Assembly: GCF_900167205.1 (NCBI RefSeq)
Contig: NZ_FUWW01000004.1
Coordinates: 62,001 to 126,000 of the forward strand
Length of the DNA stretch: 64,000 nt
DNA from: Eubacterium coprostanoligenes
Lineage (GTDB): Bacteria; Bacillota; Clostridia; Oscillospirales; Acutalibacteraceae
Direction: 5' to 3'
Within the stretch, counting starts at the first letter, position 1, and every line of letters begins with the position of its first letter. The notes beneath the pieces are model-generated. The model saw nothing but the letters and a program-made list of their open reading frames with translations. It ran no database searches and was not told the DNA's origin. Below are positions 9,019-18,701 of the stretch, piece by piece. The position numbers and the translations under genes were made by a program.

Positions 9019-9654
9019 ATGGATAATCAAAAGAAAGAAAAAAAGCAAGGCAAATTAATTCCCGGTTCAAAGGTTCATGTTACAACCGTTGCAGTTATAT
9101 CGGTTATTCTTGTAATCTTGCTTGCCATTTCATCATTTGGAGTTGCAGTATTCAGCGCAAAGCCTTTTGAGGAAAAAGAAGGACAGGTAAATGTCTACGA
9201 GCTTAAATCGAAGCTCTATACAAAGGCTGTTATCAAAGCATTGCCTAAAAAAATCACAGGCAATGACGCCGGCAAAAAAATTGATTTCTATATTGAAGAA
9301 AACGATAATTACGATCCTGAAATAAATGAACCTGTTGAGCAATACCGTGTATATTATTATTTAGACGGTAAAAAAGTTGAGGCTCACGGCGGTGTTTATA
9401 AGGGCGACTATGAAACTATGTATCCTCTTATAGGCTTCTTTATTAAGGGTATGGATAACCTTAAAGTACTCAAAAAAACATTTATTGCTTTGGTTGTTAT
9501 AGTTTGCATCGCTATCGTGGCTTTGCTTATTTGGCTTATCGCTCTTCTTATCAAGGTTAAAGAAGAAAGAAAATACAGCGTAAGCTATCAGGAACAAAAG
9601 CTTATCAAAGAGGCTGAAAAGAAAGCAAAAAAAGATAAAGATAAAAATAAATAA
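9019..9654 (+). CDS. Two-helix membrane protein of unknown function
   Basis: A 211-residue protein with a short basic N terminus, one membrane helix at about residues 24-46, an exterior domain of about 100 residues (YDPEINEPVEQYRVYYYLDG region), a second helix at about 155-180 and a lysine-rich cytoplasmic tail. The first helix is not followed by a clear signal peptidase site, so it is likely an anchor. Co-oriented 17 bases behind the zinc-ribbon membrane protein and followed by a terminator. The topology (both tails inside, one domain outside) would suit a sensor or scaffold, but nothing in the sequence proves a role. Confidence 0.7.
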   Translation: MDNQKKEKKQGKLIPGSKVHVTTVAVISVILVILLAISSFGVAVFSAKPFEEKEGQVNVYELKSKLYTKAVIKALPKKITGNDAGKKIDFYIEENDNYDPEINEPVEQYRVYYYLDGKKVEAHGGVYKGDYETMYPLIGFFIKGMDNLKVLKKTFIALVVIVCIAIVALLIWLIALLIKVKEERKYSVSYQEQKLIKEAEKKAKKDKDKNK

Positions 9655-9668
9655 AAAATGATTTTATG

Positions 9669-9697
9669 GGCTTGCCCTCGTCGGCAGGCCTTGTTTT
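9669..9697 (+). terminator. Intrinsic terminator before the reductase gene
   Basis: GGCTTGCC (9669-9676) pairs with GGCAGGCC (9683-9690) with one G-U pair, followed by TTGTTTT. Confidence 0.7.
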
Positions 9698-9721
9698 AAG
9701 ATAATCATAAAGGGGATTTTT

Positions 9722-11794
9722 ATGGATTATAAGATGCTTTTCTCTCCTATGAAAATAGGCAATACTGAAATTAAAAACAGAGTTGTAATGGCACCTATGT
9801 GTATGGGATTCGGTCAGTTTGACGGCAAGGTTACCGACATTATGGCAGACCACTATGTTGAGCGTGCCAAGGGTGGTGTCGGTCTTATCATCACCGAGAT
9901 TACCCGTATCAACGATGTGACCGGTGCTTCGTCATTCGGTCAAATGGCATTAACTCACGATTCACAAATTGCACCGCTCAAGAATATGGTTGACCGTATT
10001 CATTCCTACGGTGCAAAAATTTTTGTTGAGCTTCACCATCCGGGCAGACAAAACCTCGGTCTTATGATGGGTACAGTTCCGCTTTCTGTTGCTTGCGACA
10101 AAATTATGGGCAAGGCGTATGCAAAGCTCCTTACCGGTGCAATTATTCCCCCGGGAAAGAAACTTCAGGATAAGGACATTGTTCCTCGAACTGTTGCTCC
10201 GTCAAAATGTGAAAAGTCAAAAATGGCTGACAGCGTAAACAGAGGACTTACAAAAACAGGCATCAAAAAACTTGTTCGCCAGTTTGTTCAAGGTGCTGTA
10301 AGAGCACAAAAGGCAGGCTGTGACGGTGTTGAACTCCACGCAGCTCACGGATATCTTATTCAGCAATTTTTGTCACCTAACACCAATCACAGAAATGATG
10401 AATACGGTGGCTCACTTGAAAACAGAATGAGATTTCTCAACGAAATTATTGATGGAATAAGACTTGCTTGCGGCAACGATTTTCCTCTTGTTGTTCGTCT
10501 TTCGGTTGATGAGATGTATGCAAAAATCGGTCAACCGGGCAAAGGCTACGATTTGCAGGAAGGACTCAAGATTGCCAAGGCACTTAACGATAAGGGCATT
10601 GACGCTATTGATGTTTCATCAGCAGCTTATGATACATTCAACTATTGGCTCGAGCCAACTACATTCCCTCTCGGCTGGAGAAAGTATCTTGCCGAGGAAG
10701 TTAAAAAGGTTGTTGACATTCCTGTTATCGCAGCAAACCTCATCCGTTCTCCTGAACAAGCAGAACAGCAATTAGAGGATGGTATTCAGGATTTCATTTC
10801 CCTTGGAAGACCGCTTCTTGCAGACCCTCATTGGGTTAATAAGGTTAAAGAGGGCAAGGAAGATACAATCAAGCGTTGCATATGCTGTCTGTACTGCTTC
10901 GAAAGTATGGAAAACAACGCATATGAATATACACACGGCAGATGTTCGGTCAATCCGTTCATCGGCAGAGATTCTCTTGAACTTGAAAAGAACGGCAATG
11001 GCAGAAAGGTTGCAGTTGTCGGCTCCGGTGTTGCAGGTCTTACTGCTGCCGAGCTTCTTTCAAGACGAGGCTTTGATGTCACCGTGTACGAAAAAGAAAG
11101 TGCTGTCGGCGGTCAAATTAATCTTGCCGATAAGCCTCCACACAAGGAAAAACTCCATTGGTGCATTGATGATTTGTACACCAATGCAAAAAACAATGGC
11201 GTAAAATTTGAGTTTAATACAACTGTTACAAAAGAGTTGCTTGACGATGCTTCACCTGATTTTGTTATCAATGCAACAGGTGCAAATGCAGTCTTTCCAA
11301 AGGCTTTTGCAGGCGATAATGTCAGCACCGTTACAGAAATTCTTAATGGCTCAATTAAACTTGAAAACAAAAAAGTTGCAGTTATCGGCTCCGGTATGAC
11401 CGGACTTGAAACTTCCGAGCTTTTGTGTGAAATGGGCAATAAGGTTACCATTCTTGAAATGGCAGACACCATTGCTCCGGGCGCATATTTTCAACAGCTT
11501 GATGATGCTTTGCCAAAACTTAAAGAGGCAGGCACAGTGTTTATGCCGTCAACCAAATTGCTCGAAATCACAGCAGACGGATTGACTGCAGAGAGCACAA
11601 AGAACGGCGACAAGATTAAACTTGATGTTGATTTTGTTGTTCTTTCTATGGGTTGCCGTCCTGACAATGCACTTTATGAGCAAATCAAGGACAGCACAAA
11701 ATACAAAGTTATTAATATCGGCGACAGCGTAAAGGTTGGCAGAATTGCAAATGCTACCGAATCCGCTTTCCAAGCTGTTATGTCAATAAAATAA
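9722..11794 (+). CDS. Old-yellow-enzyme-type NADH:flavin oxidoreductase (FadH/BaiH-like)
   Basis: A 690-residue flavo-iron-sulfur enzyme like 2,4-dienoyl-CoA reductase, 2-enoate reductase and the bile-acid enzymes BaiCD/BaiH. Residues about 5-370 form the FMN barrel (HAAHGYLIQQFLSP with the catalytic HxxH-type pair; NDEYGGSLENR). A [4Fe-4S] site follows: CICCLYC near residues 383-389 and a fourth Cys in HGRCSVNPF. An FAD/NAD domain begins at about residue 422 (VVGSGVAGLTAAELL) with a second Rossmann motif VIGSGMTGLETSELL near 550. Such enzymes reduce activated C=C bonds with NAD(P)H. The LacZ-type gene begins 30 bases later, so the substrate may be the aglycone of a glycoside; this is inference. 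Confidence 0.88.
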   Translation: MDYKMLFSPMKIGNTEIKNRVVMAPMCMGFGQFDGKVTDIMADHYVERAKGGVGLIITEITRINDVTGASSFGQMALTHDSQIAPLKNMVDRIHSYGAKIFVELHHPGRQNLGLMMGTVPLSVACDKIMGKAYAKLLTGAIIPPGKKLQDKDIVPRTVAPSKCEKSKMADSVNRGLTKTGIKKLVRQFVQGAVRAQKAGCDGVELHAAHGYLIQQFLSPNTNHRNDEYGGSLENRMRFLNEIIDGIRLACGNDFPLVVRLSVDEMYAKIGQPGKGYDLQEGLKIAKALNDKGIDAIDVSSAAYDTFNYWLEPTTFPLGWRKYLAEEVKKVVDIPVIAANLIRSPEQAEQQLEDGIQDFISLGRPLLADPHWVNKVKEGKEDTIKRCICCLYCFESMENNAYEYTHGRCSVNPFIGRDSLELEKNGNGRKVAVVGSGVAGLTAAELLSRRGFDVTVYEKESAVGGQINLADKPPHKEKLHWCIDDLYTNAKNNGVKFEFNTTVTKELLDDASPDFVINATGANAVFPKAFAGDNVSTVTEILNGSIKLENKKVAVIGSGMTGLETSELLCEMGNKVTILEMADTIAPGAYFQQLDDALPKLKEAGTVFMPSTKLLEITADGLTAESTKNGDKIKLDVDFVVLSMGCRPDNALYEQIKDSTKYKVINIGDSVKVGRIANATESAFQAVMSIK

Positions 11795-11824
11795 TAAAAA
11801 ACAAAGAGTATAAAAGGGGTATTT

Positions 11825-14800
11825 ATGGGAAAGAAATTTGTTTGGGAAGACCCGAAAACGGTCTATATAAATAAGGAAAAAGGGCATGCCATTGCAATGC
11901 CTTTTGATACTGTTGATGACGCACTTTCGGGCGAACAATCAAAGTATAAGCAAAGCCTCAACGGCAAGTGGAAATTCCACTGGCAGAGAGGTCTTGAAAA
12001 TCAGCCTGACGGTTTTGAAAAGCCAAGCTATGATGTATCTGCTTGGGATGAAATCTCTGTTCCGTCAGTTTGGCAGTGCGAGGGATATAGCGTGCCTTAT
12101 TACTACGCAAGCACATTCCCAAGAGCATTTAGCCGTTCAAGAAGCCGTATTCCGTCAATTGACCATACTATGCAGGAAATCGGTTTTTATCGCAGAAGCT
12201 TCAACATCAGCAATGATTGGGATGGCAGAGATGTATTCCTTCATTTCGGTGCGTGCAAGGCTGCTCTTGAAGTTTGGGTAAACGGCGAGTATGTTGGCTA
12301 TTCAACAGGCTCAATGACTCCTCACGAGTTCGAAATCACAAAGTATCTCAAGGACGGCGAAAATACTGTCGCTGCCAAGGTTTATCGTTATGCTGCTTCA
12401 ACTTATCTTGAAGATCAGGATATGTGGTGGCTTTGCGGTATTTACCGTGAGGTATATCTTTTTGCAGAACCAAAGGTTAGACTTTTCGACTTCTATGCAA
12501 AGACTGACCTTGATGAAGAATATAAGGATTCAACTCTTTCAATTGATTTTTATGTAAATAACCGTCTTGCAAAGGACACATCCGTTACTGTTAAGTCTTA
12601 TCTCATCAGCGATACAGACAAGATTATTGAACTTGATGATGTTTCTGCAAAGATTGCCGGCAAAAATGATGTTGTTTTGAGCATTAAAAATGAGATTAAG
12701 AATCCTAAAAAGTGGTCTGCCGAAGCACCAAATCTCTATCGTCTTGTTATGCAAATTCTTGACGAAAACGGAAATGTTATAACCGTTAAGACATATGAAA
12801 TCGGTTTCAAGAAGGTTGAAATCGTTGGTGAAAAGATTTTGTTCAACGGTATGCCTTTGATGATTAGAGGTGTAAACCGTCACGATTTCGATATGGACAA
12901 CGGTTGGAATGTTCCAAAGGAAAGATACATTCAGGACCTTGACCTTATGAAGATGGCAAATGTAAACGCTATTCGTACATCTCACTATCCTGATGACCCG
13001 TATTTCTACGAACTTTGCAACAGATACGGTTTTTATGTTATGGACGAGTGCGACTTGGAATCTCACGGTGTTCGCCGTAAGGGTGTTCCGGGTTCAAATC
13101 CGCTTTGGACAGATATGGCTGTTGACAAGATGGAAAGAATGGTTCTCCGTGACAGAAACAATCCGTGTATCTTTATGTGGTCACTTGGTAATGAAGCAGG
13201 CGATGGCGACAACTTTATGAAGATGAAGCAAGCTGCTTTGGCTCTTGACGATACTCGTCAGTTCCACTATGAGGGCGACTTTGACCTTACAAAGAGTGAT
13301 GTAATTTCTCGTATGTATCCTGATGAGGCTACTATGAAGAAACTCGGCAACAGAGAGCCTATTACAATTTCTCTTTATGATAATATTGCAAATCAGCTTG
13401 CTGCCGATTCAAAGCCGATTCCGGCTGAAAAGTACACAAAGCCTGTTCTTCTTTGCGAATATGCTCATAGTATGGAAAACTCAATGGGTAACTTCCAAGA
13501 ATATATGGACGATTTTGAAAAGTACGACAATATGTGCGGTGGCTTCATTTGGGACTGGGTTGACCAAACTCTCCATGTTGTTGACGAAAACGGTAAGGAT
13601 AACTATCTCTACGGCACAGACTTTGAAAAGGACGAGCCTCGCCATTGGTACAGCGGAATCAACACAACCGCAATGACAGGTTCAAATACATATTTCTGTG
13701 CAAACGGCGTTATTTCTGCACTTCGTGAGCCACATCCACAGTACTTTGAGGTTGCTCATGTTTATCAGCCAATCGTAACAACTGCTTATGACCTTTCAAA
13801 GGGCAGATTTAATGTTCGTTCAAGATTCTTGTTCACCGATGTTTCTGCTTACAAGTGCAAGTGGAAAATTGAGTGCGAGGGTGATGAAATTCAGTCAGGC
13901 GAAATGGATAAGTTCTCTGTTGCTCCTCTTCAGGAAAACTTCATCGACATTCCATATGACTACGCTTCACTTCCACAGGATAAGGAATGTGTGCTCACAA
14001 TTTCATTCCATTCAAAGAAAAAGACTCCGGGCATCAAGTCAAATGCAGAAATTGCTTTTGACCAATTTATTCTTAACACACCTTCAAAGCCTGTAATTTC
14101 AAAGGAAGGCAAAGCACCTTCAGCAGAAAAGAAGGGCAACAATGTTGTTGTATCGGGTGATAACTTCACAGTTAAGGTTGACAACGGCGCAGTAACATCA
14201 TATGTTGTTGACGGCGAGGAACTCCTCAGAGCACCTATGGCTCCAAACTATTTCAGAGCACTTACAGATAACGATATTGACTTTCTTAACTTCGTTTCTC
14301 CATTCATCTTTGTTCATCCTTATTATAAGTGGAAGCGTGCCACAAAGGCTGTCAGAGCACTTAAGACTACTATCGAGGAAAAGAACAATACGGTTAAGGT
14401 TAAGGTTGCTCTTGATGTTCAGTTTATGAAGAATGCTTATGTATCTTATACTGTATATCCTGACGGCAAACTTGCTGTATATCACAGTGCAGTTCCAAAG
14501 GCAGCACTTCTTCGTTTTGGCTTCCAGTGGAATGTTGACAAGTCGTTGACTCAAATTTCTTGGTACGGCAGAGGAGAAGCTCCGTCTTATCCTGACAGAA
14601 AGACAGGCTACAAGATTGGCAAGTATTCATTGCCTATTGACAAGTTTGAATATACATATATGCGTCCGCAGGAATCTTCAACTCGTGCAGATGTAAGATA
14701 CTTTACATTGACCGACAAGAAGGGTAACGGTATCAAGGTAACTGCATATTATGACAAGCCGGTATTGTTCTGTGCACTTCCTTACACACCGTTTATGCTT

Positions 14801-14980
14801 GATAAGTATGAGCATGTAACCGATATTGACAGAACTCACGACATCACCGTAAATGTTGATTCATCACAGTACGGTATCGGTGGTGATATGCCGGGTCAGG
14901 CTTTCGTTCGTGACAAGTATCAGGTTAAGGCAGGCGAAAAGCAGGCACTTTCATTCCTTGTTGAGCCTTACAAAAAATAA
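11825..14980 (+). CDS. lacZ: LacZ-type glycoside hydrolase family 2 beta-galactosidase
   Basis: A 1051-residue cytoplasmic enzyme with the five-domain LacZ plan: jelly-roll N-terminal domain (FYRRSFNI ... HFGACKAALEVWVNG), two immunoglobulin-like domains, a catalytic barrel and a C-terminal beta-sandwich (NYFRALTDNDIDF; RYGxGE-like YGRGEAPSYPDR). The acid/base is Glu457 in SLGNEAGDG and the nucleophile Glu545 in CEYAHSMENSMG. There is no signal peptide, so the substrate must be imported, plausibly by the GPH transporter at 6350-7876. GH2 members may also act on other beta-glycosides. Codon use is strongly optimised (AAG, CTT, TCA), suggesting high expression. It is cotranscribed with the upstream reductase. 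Confidence 0.92.
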   Translation: MGKKFVWEDPKTVYINKEKGHAIAMPFDTVDDALSGEQSKYKQSLNGKWKFHWQRGLENQPDGFEKPSYDVSAWDEISVPSVWQCEGYSVPYYYASTFPRAFSRSRSRIPSIDHTMQEIGFYRRSFNISNDWDGRDVFLHFGACKAALEVWVNGEYVGYSTGSMTPHEFEITKYLKDGENTVAAKVYRYAASTYLEDQDMWWLCGIYREVYLFAEPKVRLFDFYAKTDLDEEYKDSTLSIDFYVNNRLAKDTSVTVKSYLISDTDKIIELDDVSAKIAGKNDVVLSIKNEIKNPKKWSAEAPNLYRLVMQILDENGNVITVKTYEIGFKKVEIVGEKILFNGMPLMIRGVNRHDFDMDNGWNVPKERYIQDLDLMKMANVNAIRTSHYPDDPYFYELCNRYGFYVMDECDLESHGVRRKGVPGSNPLWTDMAVDKMERMVLRDRNNPCIFMWSLGNEAGDGDNFMKMKQAALALDDTRQFHYEGDFDLTKSDVISRMYPDEATMKKLGNREPITISLYDNIANQLAADSKPIPAEKYTKPVLLCEYAHSMENSMGNFQEYMDDFEKYDNMCGGFIWDWVDQTLHVVDENGKDNYLYGTDFEKDEPRHWYSGINTTAMTGSNTYFCANGVISALREPHPQYFEVAHVYQPIVTTAYDLSKGRFNVRSRFLFTDVSAYKCKWKIECEGDEIQSGEMDKFSVAPLQENFIDIPYDYASLPQDKECVLTISFHSKKKTPGIKSNAEIAFDQFILNTPSKPVISKEGKAPSAEKKGNNVVVSGDNFTVKVDNGAVTSYVVDGEELLRAPMAPNYFRALTDNDIDFLNFVSPFIFVHPYYKWKRATKAVRALKTTIEEKNNTVKVKVALDVQFMKNAYVSYTVYPDGKLAVYHSAVPKAALLRFGFQWNVDKSLTQISWYGRGEAPSYPDRKTGYKIGKYSLPIDKFEYTYMRPQESSTRADVRYFTLTDKKGNGIKVTAYYDKPVLFCALPYTPFMLDKYEHVTDIDRTHDITVNVDSSQYGIGGDMPGQAFVRDKYQVKAGEKQALSFLVEPYKK

Positions 14981-14987
14981 TTAAATC

Positions 14988-17048
14988 ATGAAAAGAGTAT
15001 TCACCTGCATAGGGTTTTCTATGGCAACAACGCTGTTTGCGCTTTGCTTTATAAAATACGAATACATATTTCTTTTGACAGTAGGACTTGCGGTTATTTT
15101 TATCGCAAGTCTTATTATGCCAAATTTCAGACAGGCTGTTGTCGTGCCGTTGTCCCTTGCGTCAGCGGTGTTTGCCTGTCTTTTATTTGTTGCCACAACG
15201 CAAACCACCGTCGAACCTGTTAGGTCGCTTGAAAATCAAACTGCCGAATGTGAGTTTTATGTTATAGATAACGGCACAGTTGGCGACCGTTCAAAAACAT
15301 ATTCGGCAAAGATAGTCAAAATGGACGGCAAAGATGTAAACTTCAAATCTGCCTTGTATTTGGATAAAAAGGTGAATTTGCGTCCGTATACTATTGCAAA
15401 AGGTAAATTGAAGTTTTATTCAGTTGGTAAAGACGGCTTTTCAAGTTATGGCAAATACGCTGACGGTATTTATATTTCTGCCAAATGCAATTTGACGGAA
15501 TGTTTTGGTGAACGGGTCAATTCACCTATGAGATATGTTGTTGCGCTCCGTCAAAACATAAGAGATAAGCTTTCGTATCTTATGTCGGGCAAAGAGGGCG
15601 GATTGTCTGTTGCACTCATAACAGGCGACAAATCGTATCTTGACAGAGATGTAAAAACTGCCTTTATGTATTCGGGAACATCGCATATTATGGCTGTTTC
15701 GGGTTTGCATTTGAGCGTCATAATCGGCGCACTTCTGTTCATTTTTAAAAAGCTGAAAATCAGCCATAAGATTTCAAGTCTTATTTGTATTGCGTCAGTC
15801 ATTTTGTATATGGGTTTGGCAGGCTTTTCAGGTTCTGTTACAAGGGCAGGAATTATGCTTGTTGTAATGCTGTCGGCAGGACTGTTTTCAATGAGGGGCG
15901 ACAGCCTTAATTCTCTCGGTGTAGCGGTCACGATTATGTGCATAGCAAATCCGTATTGCGTAACCGATGTCGGAACTGATTTAAGCGTGCTGTCGGTGTT
16001 GTCACTTGTCACTGTTTATCCGTTTTTCGCTTCAAAACTTCAAACTCATTATGTTGACCCGATTGATAAAACTTCAAAGGAAAAGTTGACAGACGGCATT
16101 CATTCCGTATTCGCAATTTTTTACACATCGGTTTGCGTGTTTGTCTTTACAATCCCTGTTTTGTATATCTTTTTCGGTTATGCAAGTATTGCCGGTATGG
16201 TTTCAAATTTGCTTGCCGTACCGCTTGGCGGTCTGTGCGTTGTTATGTCATTTTTGACCTATTTTGTGTCGCTCTTCGGCATAATTCCTTTGACCGCTTT
16301 TGCAGTGCTTCTTGCAACAAAATGCGATGCGTTGCTGATAGATTTTTGTATGCTGTTCAGAGGGCTAAACAACGCTGTTCTCGGCTTTGATTATGTGTTC
16401 GGTTTGTGCCTTGCTGTTGTTCTTGTGCTGTTTGGGATTGCTTTTGTTTTCAGCAACAAACATCTTTTTAAAAAGATGGCAGCAATTTCTCTTGTGTTTG
16501 TTGCAGTGTTTATGAGCGTGGCAACTGCCTGTAATTATAACTCTCTCACGCTTCGGGTTTTTCCGCACGGTGCAACTGTTTGTAGCTATAAAGGTGTAAC
16601 TGTTGTGTATGGCGTGAACACTTCCGATGATTTTTATTCTGTCAGCAGATATTTGCAAAACAATGCAATTTCGGTTGATTACCTTGTTATTCAAAGATCG
16701 TATTCGTATCCGGCAAAATTGAGCAATTACACAGGCGTTAATGTTCTGCTTTGTGACGGATTCAGCGATTCAATCCTTGTCGGTGGCAGATATAATAATT
16801 TAGAGGTGCAAAATACTTATAATGTTTCACTTGATGATGGCTTTGGTTTTTGCTATAATCAAGGAGATATAGCTTTTTATTTTAACGATGTCACAATCGG
16901 TTCAACAGATGACTGCGATATAAAAATATCTTCGTCAAAAATCATTGACCCCAAAGGTCTTGTTGAATTCAAAGGCGACACCGTTGTTTATAAAATAAAA
17001 GACAAAAATTCTTTTGAGGTGAGGAGGCTCAATCAATGGCAAAAGTAG
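14988..17048 (+). CDS. comEC: ComEC/Rec2 DNA-uptake channel with non-catalytic C-terminal domain
   Basis: A 686-residue polytopic membrane protein. ComEC forms the inner-membrane channel for single-stranded DNA during natural transformation. N-terminal helices are followed by an OB-like exterior region (about residues 75-170) and the competence core with GLSVALITGDKSYL, MAVSGLHLSVI and FSGSVTRAG. After the last helix at about residue 510 a domain of about 170 residues remains that aligns in position with the metallo-beta-lactamase domain of Bacillus ComEC, but I find no HxHxDH motif in it. The gene begins seven bases after lacZ and overlaps holA by 13 bases, the usual comEC-holA order. Confidence 0.87.
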   Translation: MKRVFTCIGFSMATTLFALCFIKYEYIFLLTVGLAVIFIASLIMPNFRQAVVVPLSLASAVFACLLFVATTQTTVEPVRSLENQTAECEFYVIDNGTVGDRSKTYSAKIVKMDGKDVNFKSALYLDKKVNLRPYTIAKGKLKFYSVGKDGFSSYGKYADGIYISAKCNLTECFGERVNSPMRYVVALRQNIRDKLSYLMSGKEGGLSVALITGDKSYLDRDVKTAFMYSGTSHIMAVSGLHLSVIIGALLFIFKKLKISHKISSLICIASVILYMGLAGFSGSVTRAGIMLVVMLSAGLFSMRGDSLNSLGVAVTIMCIANPYCVTDVGTDLSVLSVLSLVTVYPFFASKLQTHYVDPIDKTSKEKLTDGIHSVFAIFYTSVCVFVFTIPVLYIFFGYASIAGMVSNLLAVPLGGLCVVMSFLTYFVSLFGIIPLTAFAVLLATKCDALLIDFCMLFRGLNNAVLGFDYVFGLCLAVVLVLFGIAFVFSNKHLFKKMAAISLVFVAVFMSVATACNYNSLTLRVFPHGATVCSYKGVTVVYGVNTSDDFYSVSRYLQNNAISVDYLVIQRSYSYPAKLSNYTGVNVLLCDGFSDSILVGGRYNNLEVQNTYNVSLDDGFGFCYNQGDIAFYFNDVTIGSTDDCDIKISSSKIIDPKGLVEFKGDTVVYKIKDKNSFEVRRLNQWQK

Positions 17049-18061
17049 GGGAAGCAGAGCTTAAAAACCAAATAAAAGCAGGCGACTTTTCAAATGTCTA
17101 TATGATTTACGGCGAAGAAGATTACCTAAAAGAATTTTATGTAAACAAGCTGAAAAACAAACTTGTTGAGCCTGCGTTTGCCGATTTCAATTTTCATCAG
17201 TATGACGGCAAAAAAACACCTATTTCAGAGATTTTGAATGATGCCGATATGATGCCGATGATGGCTGAATATTCGCTTCTGCTTGTCAATGATTATCCGT
17301 TTGACAAAAGCAAGGAAGATATTGAAAAGGTAAAGAATTACCTAAAAGATATTAATCCGAGTGCCGTTGTTGTGTTCTTATTCACTCAAATTGAAGTCAA
17401 TGCAAAGTTCAAAACTCTTGAAAATGCAATTGCAAAAGCAGGTACGGTTGTAAATCTTGAAAAAAGAACCGAGGGCGAGCTTGCAAAATTAATTATTTCA
17501 TCCGCAAAAAAAAGAGGCTGTTCAATAGACACAGCCAACGCAAAATATATGATTTCGCTTGTCGGAAACGATATAAAAACCATTTTTAACGAGCTTGAAA
17601 AGATGTGCTCTTTTGTCGGAGAGGGCGAGATAACACGCAAAATCATTGACGATTTGGCTGTCAAATGCCTTCAGGCAAGAGTGTTTGATTTGTCAAAATT
17701 TATACTTGCAGGCAACAGCGACGGCGCTTACGAGGTGCTTCGTGTTCTTTTTGCACAAAAGGAAGAGCCTATTGCCGTGCTGTCGGTCATTTCCTCTTGT
17801 TATATTGATATGTATAGGGTGAAGTGCGCCATTGCCTCCGGAGAGGGCGAAAATTCGATTGCAGGCTATTTTAACTATAAGGGCAGGGAATGGCTTATCA
17901 GAAACGCTGTTCGTGACAGCAAAAAACTCAGCCTTGAAAATTTGCGTTCTGCAATTGATGCGCTGTCAAAAACCGATGAACTTTTGAAGTCCACATCTAT
18001 TGATAAAAACTTGCTTCTTGAAGAAACTGTTATGAAACTTTTGATGTTGAGGAATGGCTGA
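17036..18061 (+). CDS. holA: DNA polymerase III subunit delta
   Basis: A 341-residue clamp-loader delta subunit of the AAA+ fold. It opens the beta sliding clamp at the replication fork. The N terminus VYMIYGEEDYLKEFY is the typical degenerate nucleotide-binding region, followed by the lid domain and the C-terminal collar (REWLIRNAVRDSKKLSLENL ... LLEETVMKLLML). Its ATG lies within the comEC 3' end and its last base overlaps the start of the RNase M5-like gene, so the three genes are translationally coupled. Confidence 0.9.
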   Translation: MAKVGEAELKNQIKAGDFSNVYMIYGEEDYLKEFYVNKLKNKLVEPAFADFNFHQYDGKKTPISEILNDADMMPMMAEYSLLLVNDYPFDKSKEDIEKVKNYLKDINPSAVVVFLFTQIEVNAKFKTLENAIAKAGTVVNLEKRTEGELAKLIISSAKKRGCSIDTANAKYMISLVGNDIKTIFNELEKMCSFVGEGEITRKIIDDLAVKCLQARVFDLSKFILAGNSDGAYEVLRVLFAQKEEPIAVLSVISSCYIDMYRVKCAIASGEGENSIAGYFNYKGREWLIRNAVRDSKKLSLENLRSAIDALSKTDELLKSTSIDKNLLLEETVMKLLMLRNG

Positions 18062-18651
18062 TGGAAGAAAAAATCAAACTTACCGAGGCGGTTATTGTTG
18101 AGGGGAAATACGACAAAATGAAGCTGTCAAACATCCTCGATGCGTTTATAATTGAAACAAACGGATTCGCTATTTTTAAAGATAAATCCAAGTTGTCATT
18201 TATCAAAAAACTTGCCAAGGAGAGGGGAATAATCATCCTCACCGACTCCGACCACGCAGGCTTTATGATAAGAAATTATATTTCGTCCGGCGTGCCAAAA
18301 GAACAGATAAAAAATGTCTATATTCCCGATGTTTTCGGCAAGGAAAAACGCAAGGATACACCGTCAAAAGAGGGCAAATTGGGCGTTGAGGGAATGACCA
18401 AGGAAGTGATACTTGCATCTCTTGAAAAAGCAGGTGTTTCGTCAACTTCTTCCGTATGTGACAATCCTATTACTACTGTTGATTTTTATGATTTAGGTCT
18501 GACCGGAGGAGCGAATTCAAAGGCAAAACGCAAGGCTGTTTGTAAGGCTCTTGACTTGCCTGAATTTCTTTCAACTTCGTCACTCATTTCTTGCATAAAT
18601 AATTTTATGACAAAGGAAGAATTTTTTGATTTGTGTCAAAATTTGGACTGA
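18061..18651 (+). CDS. rnmV: Ribonuclease M5-family Toprim protein
   Basis: A 196-residue protein with an N-terminal Toprim fold (IVEGKYDKMKL with catalytic Glu; ILTDSDHAGFMIRNY with the DxD metal pair) and a C-terminal helical extension (residues about 130-196) like the DUF4093 region of RNase M5. RNase M5 trims 5S rRNA precursor together with protein L18. Length and domain order fit the family. Its start shares one base with the holA stop. The GxxGVEGM stretch near residue 113 is typical. Ends in TGA, followed by a bidirectional terminator. Confidence 0.88.
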   Translation: MEEKIKLTEAVIVEGKYDKMKLSNILDAFIIETNGFAIFKDKSKLSFIKKLAKERGIIILTDSDHAGFMIRNYISSGVPKEQIKNVYIPDVFGKEKRKDTPSKEGKLGVEGMTKEVILASLEKAGVSSTSSVCDNPITTVDFYDLGLTGGANSKAKRKAVCKALDLPEFLSTSSLISCINNFMTKEEFFDLCQNLD

Positions 18652-18664
18652 ATATATAAATGAT

Positions 18665-18700
18665 AAAAGCACCGAAGTCGTCAAAATTTCGGTGCTTTTT
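18665..18700. terminator. Bidirectional terminator between rnmV and tmcAL
   Basis: AAAAGCACCGAA (18665-18676) pairs perfectly with TTCGGTGCTTTT (18688-18699). T runs on both strands fit termination of the two convergent genes. Confidence 0.88.
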
Positions 18701-18701
18701 G

